From positions 33,743,955-33,807,954 of the forward strand of contig NC_087070.1 of the NCBI RefSeq assembly GCF_963678635.1: DNA of 64,000 nt, given 5' to 3'. Source of the stretch: Symsagittifera roscoffensis. Lineage: Eukaryota; Xenacoelomorpha; Acoela; Convolutidae. The notes beneath the pieces are model-generated. The model was given only the letters and a program-made list of their open reading frames with translations, was not told the origin of the DNA and did no database searches. Made by a program: the position numbers and the translations under genes. Shown here one piece after another: positions 1-10,228 of this stretch (positions are counted from its first letter, which is position 1; each line of letters starts with the position of its first letter).

Positions 1-180
1 CTGAAGACTTTTGACTCCTGTTCTCAACCATTCTGCCTGAAACCGTCTCCCCTTTGTCAGTCCGGATTCGTGTGATCCTTTTCACAAAAAAAGGTCTTTC
101 ATTGAATTTCTCTGTTTCTCCGATATAAATCTCTTTGGGCTATCACTCAGCTTAGATATCCCTGACTTATCTAGACTCAT
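1..180 (-). pseudogene. gag N-terminal fragment of element A (broken)
   Basis: The complement contains an ATG at 180-178 followed by the MSLDKS start seen at 8235 in element B. The reading agrees in general character (Lys/Arg/Ser rich) for about 30 codons and then meets a TGA near a run of T at about 86-90, where the sequence has slipped relative to B. Nucleotide similarity to B continues to position 1. This is a decayed copy of the basic N-terminal tail of Gag; the rest lies outside the window. Confidence 0.75.
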
Positions 181-3113
181 TTTTAATTTATCACTTCTAA
201 CTGCCTATACACTCAATTCGATTTCTAGTGTCCTTTTAATATGACTACTTATAACAATAACACAACACAATAATTTTCAAACGTTCCTATTAAATAGTGA
301 CCACGAATCCTTGTATGTTATCACAGTAGCGTGTATACAATTTATTCACAGTGATCGATTATTAGTTGTAAAAAGTGAAGCTAGCACAGTATGATGATAT
401 CAGTCTATTAAAAGATAGTGTTCTCACAACCCAATCAAGCACAAATATTATTGATTTAAAACCAGAAATAACAAAAATAAGAATATTTTCTATGAAAAAC
501 GTATGTGTTTTGTACTTTTGGTCGGTCGCAATTCAATAGTCGAACATTTTTCTAAAGAAAGAGCTTTCCCTGTTTGTTGCTGAACCAAACAGACTAAACT
601 TGAAGGCAGTAATTTTCTCAAGTGGGCGCATATTGCACCCCCCGAGTCCTGTGTTACCTATCTGCCTTCGGACTGCCCGAGCTAGACCTACTAAAATCCT
701 CAGGGCAATCACTTTTCTCAAAAACGTTTTGGATTTCAATCCACACCAATGAGTTACACACTCTTGTTCAATTTAGACTTAGTGTCGCGAATGTCCGAGC
801 TTAGACCTGTTTTGTTTTGGCTTGGTTTTTTATAAAAGGCAAGTTACCAGTGCAGTCACTGGTTCCCAGCCTATCTCCTAATAACCTAATACCTTTGACT
901 AATTTCTTTTCTGTTGTCTTCTTAAATCTTGACAAAACAAAACCCCTTGGATTGAAAAAAATAGGACCCCTCCGGATTGGCAAAATTGGCCTCTCCGGAT
1001 TGGTAAAAACAGGACCCCTCCGGATTGGCAAAAATAGGACCCCTCCGGATTGGCAAAATTGGGACCCCTCTGGATTGGTAAAATTGGGACCCCTCTGGAT
1101 TGGTAAAATTGAGACCCCTCTGGAATGGTGAAAATAGGACCCCTCCGGATTGGTAAAAATAGGACGCCTCGGGATTGGCAAAAATAGGACCCTTTCGGAT
1201 TGGCAAAATTGGGACCCCTCCGGATTGGGACCTCTCCGAGTTTGTAGAAATAGCTTCTTGGAGGCTTTCTAATTTTTCACCCGATACCCTTACGGATGCG
1301 TTCTCCGATGCTTTTATGCTGTTTGAACTAACTAGGAAGGGTGTTTCGTCTTTCCCAAGACCCTTCCGGATTGTAGTTAAGCCTCTTATTTGACGATTCA
1401 CCCTAACGCTGAAGGGTCTTATCGTTAGCCTAGTTTCGACTTGACTAGGATTTCCTGGTGCCCTTAGCCTTCCCTTTTCGTCTAGAGCAGCGTAAAATTG
1501 CCTTATTCAACCGTTACTACCCTTTGGTAGGGGTGTAAGGGCTTCCCAAAAAAATTTTATAAAACGTGAAGGGTCTACCTTCCCGAATTGGTGATTTTGC
1601 TAAAAACAATCCTAAAAAATTTTCACGCTCATTTTTTTGAGTAAATGATGTTTTAAATAGTAAGCTCAGCTACTTTCCGATCTAATGGTGTCACGATCAA
1701 CTGGATCTGTCCACTAGTTCCAAAGTTATTAACCAAAGCGTCTTTTTTCTAATGTCAAAAAATTTCTCTCTTATAGGTTCCGCCTAACTTTTTTTCGCAA
1801 TTTTGTTCTTTCTGATCTTAAAATTTTTGATCCGAGCTCAGAAGGGCTGTACTTTTCTATTTCAATGCAAAAAACCCGATCTAAAACGTTCTAGCTGAAA
1901 AAAATTGCCAAAAACTATGCTATTTCGACCCCTCCGGATTGATGAATCCACTAAATCAAACACGTTAAGTTCGATTTCTCAGTAACCCGGAAGATTATCG
2001 GCAGACGGGTTTCAAAACCTGTCGGTTCACTAGTCGATGTTGTCCGAACAACAATTTTTACTGTCTCAACTCAAAAATTTCAAAAATTTTTTTTCTTTAT
2101 AGTGTTTCGTTTTTTCAAAAATCACTTAAATTCGGTTTTTGGTACCCAAATTGTTCCAACCACTTCTGAACTAAACTCAACCGGTTCTACCTATTATAAT
2201 AGTACAGTTACAATGTACCTCACTAATTTAGCGCTTTTTTCCGTTTCAAAAAATTAGATATCTCAAAAATCGCGATTTTGGGGGGGGGGGGGGTCAAAAT
2301 ATCGCTATTTGGACCCTATAAACCGGTCCGCTTACTGTTTTTTTTTTACTGAAAAACGATATAGGAGTATTAATATAGACTGTAAAAATAATAATACTAG
2401 TAATACTATACCCCTCCGGGTTTGTTCAATATCCGAATTAGGGTGCTTAACTCGGAAATTCGCAGTTTGGTGAAGGGTCACTACAGTGCAGTACTGTCGC
2501 TCCTTGAACTGCTTGCCGGATCAGTCTTCTTCATTAATCCCGAGATCCTTCCGGATTGAGAGCAAATTAGCATTAACGTGCTTAAATACTCAAATAACCC
2601 TACAGTACAAGCACCACCAACGGGCCACAAAAATGATCGTAACGATCCTGACTGATATAAATGCCGGAACAACAATGTATCTAACAACAATAAACGGGAG
2701 GGTCGGATCACATCTCATCTGGGGGAATATTTCTAGTAATTTAAAAAAAAATTTTTTTTTTACTGTTTTTGGTTTATTCGGTTATTCTTTATGTTTTTCT
2801 GTTTTTCTTGGGTACTATACTACTTTTTTTTGGTTTCTTGTATATCTTTAAGTGTTTTTGGTCACGGTGCACTCAGGAAATGACGGGACCGCGAATCCCC
2901 CCAACCTTCCTGGTTCGTGTCTTAACTAGGTTAAAAAGCTATTCACGAGAATCCGGAAGGCTTCCGCGTTCCGAACTACCCCTCATCCCCGGCGGTTAGA
3001 GCCTTATTAAGGGCGTTATTATGAGCATCCGCTCGGCGCGGAGTGCTCGTTAACGGTTCTGCCGGTCATGATATTAAAAAGAATAACACCCAGGAGCGCC
3101 ATAAAAACATCTA
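181..3113 (-). other. Untranslated leader of element A
   Basis: About 2.9 kb between the LTR and the gag start, without a convincing coding region. Small open frames here are explained by the minisatellite at 950-1235 or by chance. It is homologous to the leaders at 5700-8234 and 38458-40542. It holds dispersed copies of the AATCCGGARGGGTC motif, a pure run of 14 G at 2280-2293 that is missing from B, and T-rich tracts. A TGG-starting stretch on the complement of 3087-3101, 12 bases inside the LTR end, is the only candidate I see for a tRNA primer-binding site, and it is weak. Confidence 0.7.
950..1235 (-). repeat. Leader minisatellite, element A (about 12 units)
   Basis: About a dozen tandem units of roughly 22-25 bases, each of the form GGACCCCTCCGGATTGG followed by CAAAAT or TAAAAT. 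On the gag-sense strand the unit reads TTTTGCCAATCCGGAGGGGTCC. The unit is open in several frames and so produces spurious repetitive open frames on both strands. Equivalent arrays lie just upstream of gag in element C (about 39549-39737, eight units) and, shorter and more degenerate, in element B (about 7357-7480). The position relative to gag is conserved while the unit number varies. Confidence 0.9.
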
Positions 3114-4011
3114 TGTAACATTCCTTCGGAAGTACATACCGACGGAAAATAAAGCTAAAATATAAAATGACTGGCCGGCGTCTAAACAAAGCTCTACATG
3201 CTTTTCACCGTCTCTACCAAAGCCAGTTCTTTTGGTGGTCTTTCTAACATAGGGTTGATAAAAACGGTACTGTTCTCCGGCTTCGACCAGAACGCTCAAA
3301 TTAACGTACTTGCGAAAATAGTGAGCTCATGGCTGGGTCTCAGTATCCCCAGACCACGAGGTCACTCCTAAAAACAGGGCTACTTCTATTTATTATATTA
3401 CTATTGTTTTTGTTCAGTAGATAAAAATCATCATCTCCATCGAAGATGGATCAACCCTTTCGCTCAACTCCTAGCTTCTCATCAAAACGAATCTAGATGT
3501 TAATTAAATTCAATTCAGGACATAACCAGGAAGCTAAAACTTAGTTTTTATCAGTTCGAGTCTAAGTCTCAAGACCCCTCCGGATTCCTGAATCCGGGGA
3601 AACTACACTCTTATTTACTCTCCAGAAGGCTGAATTCACAGTTCCACCACCCTTCACCGTTGGCGTTTATGGCTTTGTAACAATTGTAGCGACACAATCG
3701 TTACAACTTGGAGCGGTCTCTGCTAATACTCTGTCGCATTTTTCTATTTCATGTCGTTGTTTCTATCGCATCTATCGTTGTTGTTGTGTTTTTCTCTCTG
3801 ATTTTTCTTCAGAATGGCCGTTTCAGCATTTCTCAGAAATGTGACGTCATCATTCTAAATTTTAAAAATTTAAAATACAAGAACATTCTGACCTTCACAT
3901 TTTGTTCAATTGTTCAAATAACGTCGCTAATCTACTAAAACTGCCAATTCTCAAGGTCAGCGGCTAATAATTCAAAATGGCTTTTTTTGTCAATTCTGGT
4001 CGAATGTCACA
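3114..4011 (-). repeat. LTR of element A (type I)
   Basis: On the minus strand this is an 898-base repeat starting TGTGACATTCGACCAGAA at 4011 and ending AATGTTACA at 3114, so it has the TG...CA ends and short imperfect inverted termini (TGTGACATTCG / TGTAACATTCC) expected of an LTR. It matches the plus-strand LTRs at 4477, 26031, 28275 and 34292. It holds a perfect TGACGTCA palindrome at 3842-3849. The acceptor-like TTTTCAG seen in other copies is altered here. Confidence 0.88.
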
Positions 4012-4476
4012 AAATGAGAATATACAATGTGGTCAAGAAATATGAAGAAAAAGTTAGCCGTGTTTGATTGCACATAGATGGTGTTGCACAGCGATGCCCA
4101 GCCGTTGTCCTAAAAATAGAAAACTGCGTTTTTCTTGAGTTTTAGCATCAATGCGGCGGGAGAGTTCTTTCAAAAAGTTATAGCGGGTTTCACCTATACC
4201 TCCAAGGGTCTCGATTGCAACAGTTTAAATCCCTTAAGCGCGATGGATGCTAAGCCACTCAAGAGAAATCCCGTAGAACCTGTTTGCAAGCTCTGCTCAA
4301 GTAGAAACATTTGCTGATGTCAAAAATGTGGAAGGTGCCGCTTAGTTCCTAGAGTATAAATTGGATGTTAGCGAAACGCGTTTGACCCAGTGAAGTCCCA
4401 GTTGTTGTCCCAGATCGCAAGTCTGTCTAAAAACTTTTTCAACGACTCAAGTTCGGGCACCTGCTAACTTCCGTAA
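4012..4476. other. Island of unmatched sequence between head-to-head LTRs
   Basis: These 465 bases separate the 5' ends of the LTRs of elements A (minus) and B (plus). I find no second copy of this sequence anywhere in the window, unlike nearly everything else, so it may be original host DNA into which both elements inserted. A 60-codon open frame at 4135-4317 ends in a short Cys-containing segment (CKLCSSRNIC), but it has no recognisable domain and is probably chance. The five bases before the B LTR are CGTAA; I could not find a matching target duplication at its other end. Confidence 0.5.
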
Positions 4477-5024
4477 TGTGACATTCGACCAGAATGGACG
4501 AAAATGCAGACTCGGCAATTTCGAATTATTAGTAGCTAACCTTCCGAAATAGCAGTTTTGAAAGATTAACAGTGTTATTGGAACGATTAGTCAAACTGTG
4601 AAGGCTAGAATATTCTGGTGTTTCAAATTTTTCAAATTTCGATCGATGACGTCATATTTCTGAGAAACGTCAAAATCGGCCATTTTGGAAGAAATCCAGA
4701 ACTAAAACACAACAACAATAGTTGCGACGGCGATAACAACGATATTTGCGATAAAAAACAACAACGAGAGTTGAAATAACAGCAGAGTTAGCAGAGACCG
4801 CTCCGAGTTGTAACGATTGTGTCCCTAAAATCGTTACAAAGCCATTCACGCCAACAGTGAAGGGTAGTGGAACCGTGAATTCAGCCTTCTGGAGAGGAAA
4901 CAAGAGTATTATTTCCCCGGATTCAGGAATCCGGAGGGGCCTTGAGACTTGGACTCGAACTGATAAAAATTAACTTTTAGCTTCCTGGAGATGTCCTGAA
5001 GTGAATTGCAAACATCCAAATTTG

Positions 5025-5031
5025 TTTTCAG
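5025..5031 (+). promoter_or_regulatory. Candidate 3' splice acceptor TTTTCAG in LTR
   Basis: T-rich tract ending in CAG. The same site stands at the same place in LTR copies at 34813-34819 and 36915-36921, and as TTTCAG at 38111-38116 and 59639-59644, across three LTR types. It fits an AG acceptor and would suit a short-tract acceptor of the nematode kind, but no transcript evidence is available. Confidence 0.35.
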
Positions 5032-5122
5032 ATCATGAGATGCCAGGAGTTGAGGGAAAGGGTTGATCCATCTTCGATGGAGATGATGATTTTTATCTAC
5101 TGAACAAAAACAAAAGTAATAT

Positions 5123-5128
5123 AATAAA
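5123..5128 (+). promoter_or_regulatory. Poly(A) signal AATAAA in LTR
   Basis: AATAAA on the sense strand of the LTR, about 280 bases before its end. It is kept in the type I LTRs near 26660 and 34905 and is GATAAA in the LTRs near 38190 and 59740. The conserved position supports a role in 3' end formation; that role is an inference. Confidence 0.5.
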
Positions 5129-5407
5129 TAGTAGTAGCCCTGTTTTTAGGAGTGACCTCGTGGTCTGGGAATACTGAGACCCAGCCATGAGCTCACTAAA
5201 TTTGCATGTAAGTAAGTTAGTTTGAGCGTTCTGGTCGAAGTCGGAGAACAATAACGTTTTTGTCGACCCGATGTTGGAAAGATCACCAAAAGAACTGGCT
5301 TTGGTAGAGACGGTGAAATGCATGTAGAGCTTCGTTTAGACGCTGGCCAGTCGTTTTATAGCTTAGCTTTATTTTCCGTCGATACGTACTTCCGGGCGAA
5401 TGTTGCA

Positions 5408-5495
5408 TATCTTAATTGAAAGTTTTTTTTACTTAAATAGGGGCCATAAAAGATGTCAGACATGCGGATTTGCTATGATAAGGCTTGTGGAAATT
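5408..5495 (+). other. Spacer between opposed LTRs
   Basis: About 88 bases that follow the B LTR and are matched at 35195-35287, where they likewise lie between a plus-strand LTR and a minus-strand LTR. This spacer is not present at the LTR-leader joints of elements A or C. It therefore marks a shared rearrangement and is not an original leader. Confidence 0.6.
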
Positions 5496-5697
5496 TGTAA
5501 CATTCGCCCGGAAGCACAAATCGACGGAAAATAAAGCTAGGTTCTAAAACGACTGGCTAGTTTCTAAACACAGCTCCACATGCTTTTCATCGTCTCTGCC
5601 ACAGCCAGTTCTTTTGGTGGTCTTTCTAACAACGAGTCGACAAAAACATTACTGTTTCCGGCTTCGATCAGAACTCTCTAATTAACTTATTTACAAG
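5496..5697 (-). repeat. LTR fragment, inverted
   Basis: On the minus strand this is the last 200 bases of an LTR, ending CGAATGTTACA at 5496. It pairs as an inverted repeat with 5220-5407. The complete equivalent is the minus-strand LTR at 35288-36181. It replaces the first few hundred bases of leader that A and C have, including any primer-binding site. Confidence 0.8.
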
Positions 5698-8234
5698 AAA
5701 AACAAAAAACATAAAAAATAACCGAAAAAACCAAAAACAGTAAAAGCATTTATAAAAAAATCAGTAGAAATAATCCCCCAGACGAGATGTGTTCCGACCC
5801 TCCTGTTTATTGTTGTTAGATACATTGTTGTTACAGGCATTTATATCAATCAGGGTTGTTACGATCATTTTTGTGGCCCGTTTGTGGGGCTTGTACTGTA
5901 GGGTTATTTGAGTATTTAAGCACGTTAATGCTAATTTTCGCTCAATCCGGAAGGGTCTGCTGATTTGCGCTCAATCCGGAAGGGTCTCGGGAATAGTGAA
6001 GAAGACTGATCCGGCAAGCAGTACAAGGAGTGACAAGAAGGGGCTCAACGACAACAACAGTAGATTGTTGGGTATCGTTAACTAGTTTTGTATCCCTTTT
6101 GGTACAAAAAATAAGTTAGTAATCAGTGGGGGGCTCGACAGTGCTGCACTGTAGTGACCCTTCACCGAACTGCGAATTTCCGAGTTAAGCACCTTAATTC
6201 GGATATTGAACAAACCCGGAGGGGTATAGTAATACTAATTTTTTTACTTATACAGCCTATATTAATACTCCTTTATCGTTTTTCAGAGAAAAACACAGTA
6301 AGCGGACCGGTTTTTAGGATCAAAATAGCGATTTTTGAGATATCGATATTTTTTGAAACGGAAAAAAGCGCTAAATTCGTGAGTTACATCGTAGCTGTGC
6401 TAGTATAAGAGATAGAACCGGTTGAGTTTAGTTCAGAATTGGTTGGAACTATTTTGGTACCAAAAACCGAATTTTCGTGATTTTTGAATAAACGAAACAC
6501 TATAAAATCAGAAAATTTTTTGAAATTTTTGAGTTAGGATAGTAAAAATAGTTGTTCGGACAATTTTCACTAGTGAACCGACAGGTTTTAAAACCCGTCT
6601 GCCGATAATCTTCCGGGTTACTGAGAAATTGAACTTAACGTGTTTGATTTAGTGGAATCATCAATCCGGAGGGGTCCAAATAGCATGGTTTTTCGCAATT
6701 TTTTTCAGCTAGAGCGTTTTATATCGGGTTTTTGCATTGAATTAGAAGAGTATAGGCCTTCTGAGCTCGGATCAAAACGTTTTAGGCTAAATAGAACAGA
6801 ATTGCGAAAAAAGTTAGGCGGAACCTTTAAGAGAGAAATTTTTTGACTTTGGAAAAAAGGCGTTATGGCTAATAACTTTGGAACTACTGGACAGATCCAG
6901 TTGATCTTGGTACCATTAGATCAGAAATTAGCTGAGATTACTAATAAAAAAATCAACTATTCAAAAAAATAAGCGTGAAAATTTTTTAGGATTGTTTTTA
7001 GCAAATTCATCAATTCGGAAAGTAGCCCCTTCACGATTTATAAAAAACTTTTTTTGGAAAGCCCTTACACCCCTAACAAAGGGTAGAAACGGTTGAATAA
7101 GGCAATTTTAAGCTGTTCTAGAAGGCACAAGAAAACCTTAGTCGAGCCGAAATTAGGCTAGAGATAAGACCCTTCACCGTTAGGGTGAATCATCGGATAA
7201 GGGGCTTAACTTCAATCCGGAAGGGTCTTGGAAAGGACGACACACCCTTCCTAGTTGATTCAAACAGCAGACTAGCATTGGAGAACTTATCCGGAAGGGT
7301 ATAGGTTCGAAATTTAGAAAGCCTCTGAGAAGCTATTTTTACGAACTCGGAGAGGTCCCAATCCGGAGGGGTCATTATTTTTACAAAAACGGAGGGGTAC
7401 CAATCCGGAGGGGTCTAAATCTTTACAAAACAGGAAGGGTCCCAATCAGGAAGGGTCCGACTTTTGTCAATCCGGAGGTGTATTATTTGGTCAAAGATTA
7501 AAGAAGACAACAGAGTAGAAAGTAATTAAGGATATTAGGTTATTAAGAGATAGACTGGGAACCAGTGACTGCACTGGTAACTTGCCTTTTTGTAAAAATA
7601 CGAATCAAAACAAAACAGGTTTAAACTCGGACATTCGCGACACTAAATCTAAATTGATCAAGAGTGTGTAACTCAATAGTGTGGACTCGAATAAAAAACG
7701 TTTTTGAGAAAGGTGACTGCCCTGAGGATTTTAGTAGGTCTAGCTCGGGCAGTCGAAAGGCAGATAGGTAACAGAGGACTCGGTGGGTGCAATAGAAGCC
7801 CACTTGAGAAAATTACTGCCTTCAAGTTTTGTCTGTTTGGTGCAGCACCAAGCAGGGAAAGCTCTTCCTTTATATACAAGTTCGACTATTGTACTGCGAC
7901 TGACTACAAGTACAAAACACATACGTTTTTCGTAAAAATTTTCTTATTTTGTTATTTCTGGTTTTAAATCAATAATATTTGTACTTGAACACAATATCTT
8001 TTAATTAGACTGATAACACCATACTGGGCTAGCTTCACATTTCACAACTAATAATCAATTATCGTGAATAAATTGTATACACGCTGTACTGTGATAACAT
8101 ACAAGGATTCGTGGTCACTATTGAATAGAAACTTTTGGAATTTATTGTGTTGTGTTATTATTATCAGTAGTCAGATCAAAAGGACACTAAAAGTCGAACT
8201 GAGTGTAAAGATAGTAAGAAGTGATAAAGTGAAA
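5698..8234 (+). other. Untranslated leader of element B
   Basis: About 2.5 kb from the inverted LTR fragment to the gag ATG. It is homologous to the minus strand of roughly 181-2800 and, from about 6530, to 38700-40540. No coding region is convincing: open frames such as 6154-6408 lie in A/T-rich sequence with no counterpart protein in the other leaders. It contains many dispersed AATCCGGARGGGTC motifs, including two in close succession at about 5945 and 5970, and a reduced minisatellite at 7357-7480. Confidence 0.7.
7357..7480 (+). repeat. Leader minisatellite, element B (degenerate, about 5 units)
   Basis: Roughly five degenerate units carrying CAATCCGGAGGGGTC or CAGGAAGGGTC cores, spaced by A/T-rich stretches. 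It sits about 0.75 kb upstream of the gag ATG, as do the longer arrays in A and C. The contraction and degeneration relative to A fit array instability. Confidence 0.7.
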
Positions 8235-10228
8235 ATGAGTCTAGACAAGTCAAGAATACCTAAACGAGTTAATAGCTCTAGAAAATTCATACCTAAAAAG
8301 CAAAGAAAAGTAAGGACCGACCCTTTTGTGGAAAGGATCACACGAACCCGGACCGACAAAGGGGAGACGGTTTCAGGTAGAATGGTTGAAACCAGGAGTC
8401 AGAAGTCCTCAGAAGAGCGAAAAGATATGCTAGAAGTGGAGGTCCATCCGGACCAGGCCATGAATAAGAACCGGGAGATACATGGACCGGAGGGGAGAGG
8501 AAACAAAAGGCTGGCGAGTGAATCTACTCCGGTAGAACAAGGCCAAGATTTTGCCACTTCCACCGGGACATGGACCGAGAGGAGATGTCGGAACTGTCCG
8601 ACATCTCCACTGAAATTGTGGCAACTATAAGATCTCCCCGAGACAACACCATGATGGCAGGCGTGACGGAGAAACAGGCAACGTCCTCATCGTTTTCAGA
8701 AAGAGCGAAGAACACTTTCGGAAACATCTTTCCAATCACAATGGGAGTGGGTACAGGAGATGAACGTGAATCCCAGAAGGAAGAAGAGGACGATGATGAG
8801 CAAGTTGACTTTGGATCTCGAGTCAGCCTCAATAGTTCGACCCAGGAGAATGAGGCATACACCGACAGAGAGACTGTAACCATGGACAAATTTGGTGTGG
8901 TGAGAACGATAAGCAAAGACACAAACACATCCGGTCAGTCAAGAGAGTTTGTGAGTATGACAAACTCGGAAACGCGAAGTGGGGAGAATAGAAACATAGG
9001 GCTAAGCAACGCATCGGCGGATCCAGAGGTGCATAATGAAAAGACGTCGTGGCAGAGAATCAAAGCCCGAATCTCGACCAGCACAAATCTCAAAGCCCGA
9101 ATCTCGACCAGCACCTGGGATCGAGAGGGTGACACCGCCACTTGTGACGCCACAAGTAGATAACGGAGCATCAAATGAAGAAGCTTTAAACAACATAGTG
9201 GGCAGTATAGGAGAACAAAATGAACAGATGTCCATAAGAATGAGTGAACTAGAGAGAGCAGTCCACATTGAAGGGGAAAGTCTGCGGGAAGAAATAAACC
9301 GCAATAGACCAGAAGTTGGTAGAGGCGAAAAACGCTTGAAGGAAAGAACGGATGAACACATGGCGAAGAACTGGTCGCGGATGACAAAGGAAGCAGAACA
9401 AAGGGAGTTACGGTTAAGAGACGACATGGAGAAAATGAGAACTCAACAAGAGCAGACTCTTGGGACTCTTGACACAAAGATAGATGCGATGATGAAGAGG
9501 CGAATTCAGGCTATCATGGATAGGTTGGACGGGCTACTAGGTAACAAGAGTGGACGAAGAGAAGGGGAACCGAACTCGAGAGGTCCCATCAGGTGGCCGA
9601 GGATGAACTTCAATGTCGAACAGAATAGGAGAAGGACATATGGATCCACTAGAGGTAGGGGCAGTTTAGCAGGCTATGCCACTGGAGATAATAGAACATG
9701 GGGCCCACACTTCAGAGGAAGTTCAACTGGCAATAGACAGACTTCAAACGAACGACCGACGCAAGGCACACATGCAACGGGGAGAAGTGATTACAGGAAC
9801 AGGAGTCATGCAAGCCCAAGGATGAGTCATGCGAGCCAAGGAAGAAACAATCCCGGCGATTCGGATAGAAGGGATATACCAAATACAGAACCCTTATCAG
9901 GGGGCGATGATACTCAGGCGGGGCATTCAAGAGATGCCACAGCAATGGCCACAGCCTTTGACCCTCCAAACAGGTCTTTTGAGACATTCCTGACGAGATT
10001 ATCCAGAACCAATGAACGCAGTGAAAAGTCCAGCAGATTCTTTAAGAAACCAAGATGCTATAAAGACGAATCTGACGGCTGCATTGACACCTGGATAGAG
10101 GTGATGAAACTGCATTTTGAGGAAGAAGACCTGTCAGAAAGGCAGGAGTGCAGTGCACTCACCAGTAACTTGGAAGGGACAGCCCTAAACTGTGTGATGA
10201 TCAAAAAGCAATATCAGCGGGATTTTTG
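8235..10228 (+). pseudogene. gag: gag, N-terminal and coiled-coil part (element B, frameshifted)
   Basis: Gag packages the element RNA. The ATG at 8235 is chosen because it opens the basic, conserved N-terminus (MSLDKSRIPK...) and its complement is also an ATG in element A. The reading passes from frame to frame: 8235-8570, then 8570-9030, then 9036-10228. In order it shows a basic tail, an acidic Glu/Asp-rich stretch (near 8770-8810), a long Glu/Arg-rich coiled coil (about 9180-9530), an Arg/Gly-rich segment (about 9640-9700), a polar Ser/Asn linker, and the beginning of a capsid-like domain from about 9960. A short 30-base direct repeat at 9060-9115 duplicates an Ala-Arg-Ile-Ser-Thr segment. 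The frame changes show it is a decayed copy. Confidence 0.8.

Larger units (their letters stand above)
1..4011 (-). mobile_element. Element A: 5' portion of a giant Ty3/gypsy-like LTR element
   Basis: Read on the minus strand this stretch is an LTR (3114-4011), a roughly 3 kb untranslated leader and the first codons of gag, running off the left edge. It is the reverse complement, with divergence and indels, of 4477-8410 on the plus strand, and also matches 38458-40700. The order LTR, leader, gag start is the same as in the plus-strand elements, so this is the 5' end of another member facing left. The leader is more complete than in element B: the first few hundred bases after the LTR, absent from B, are shared with element C. 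Confidence 0.85.
4477..5407 (+). repeat. 5' LTR of element B (type I)
   Basis: A 931-base repeat with TGTGACATTCGACC at the start and GGGCGAATGTTGCA at the end. Internal landmarks: TGACGTCA at 4647-4654, an AATCCGGAGGGG copy near 4930, a TTTTCAG acceptor-like site at 5025-5031, AATAAA at 5123-5128 and GTAAGT at 5208-5213. The same landmarks recur in order in the other type I LTRs. The bases after it (from 5408) do not match the start of the A and C leaders, so this 5' end has been rearranged. Confidence 0.88.

Noticed and set aside
533-739. Peptide-like frame with counterparts at 7704-7967 and 40008-40229
   Set aside because: Similarity is explained by homologous leader DNA; the frames differ by shifts and ends, and no start or function is conserved.
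950-1235. CRISPR array
   Set aside because: Units are contiguous and spacers are not unique; the setting is a eukaryotic retroelement leader.
801-1401. Open frames on both strands encoding repetitive NPEGS/PIRRGP-like peptides
   Set aside because: They are produced by the minisatellite, whose unit is open in several frames; the leaders of B and C do not keep these frames.
3087-3101. Certain tRNA primer-binding site
   Set aside because: The TGG start is suggestive, but it lies 12 bases from the LTR and I could not match it to a tRNA 3' end; kept only as a weak candidate.
4135-4317. Small Cys-containing open frame in the island
   Set aside because: No recognised domain, no second copy and a length expected by chance.
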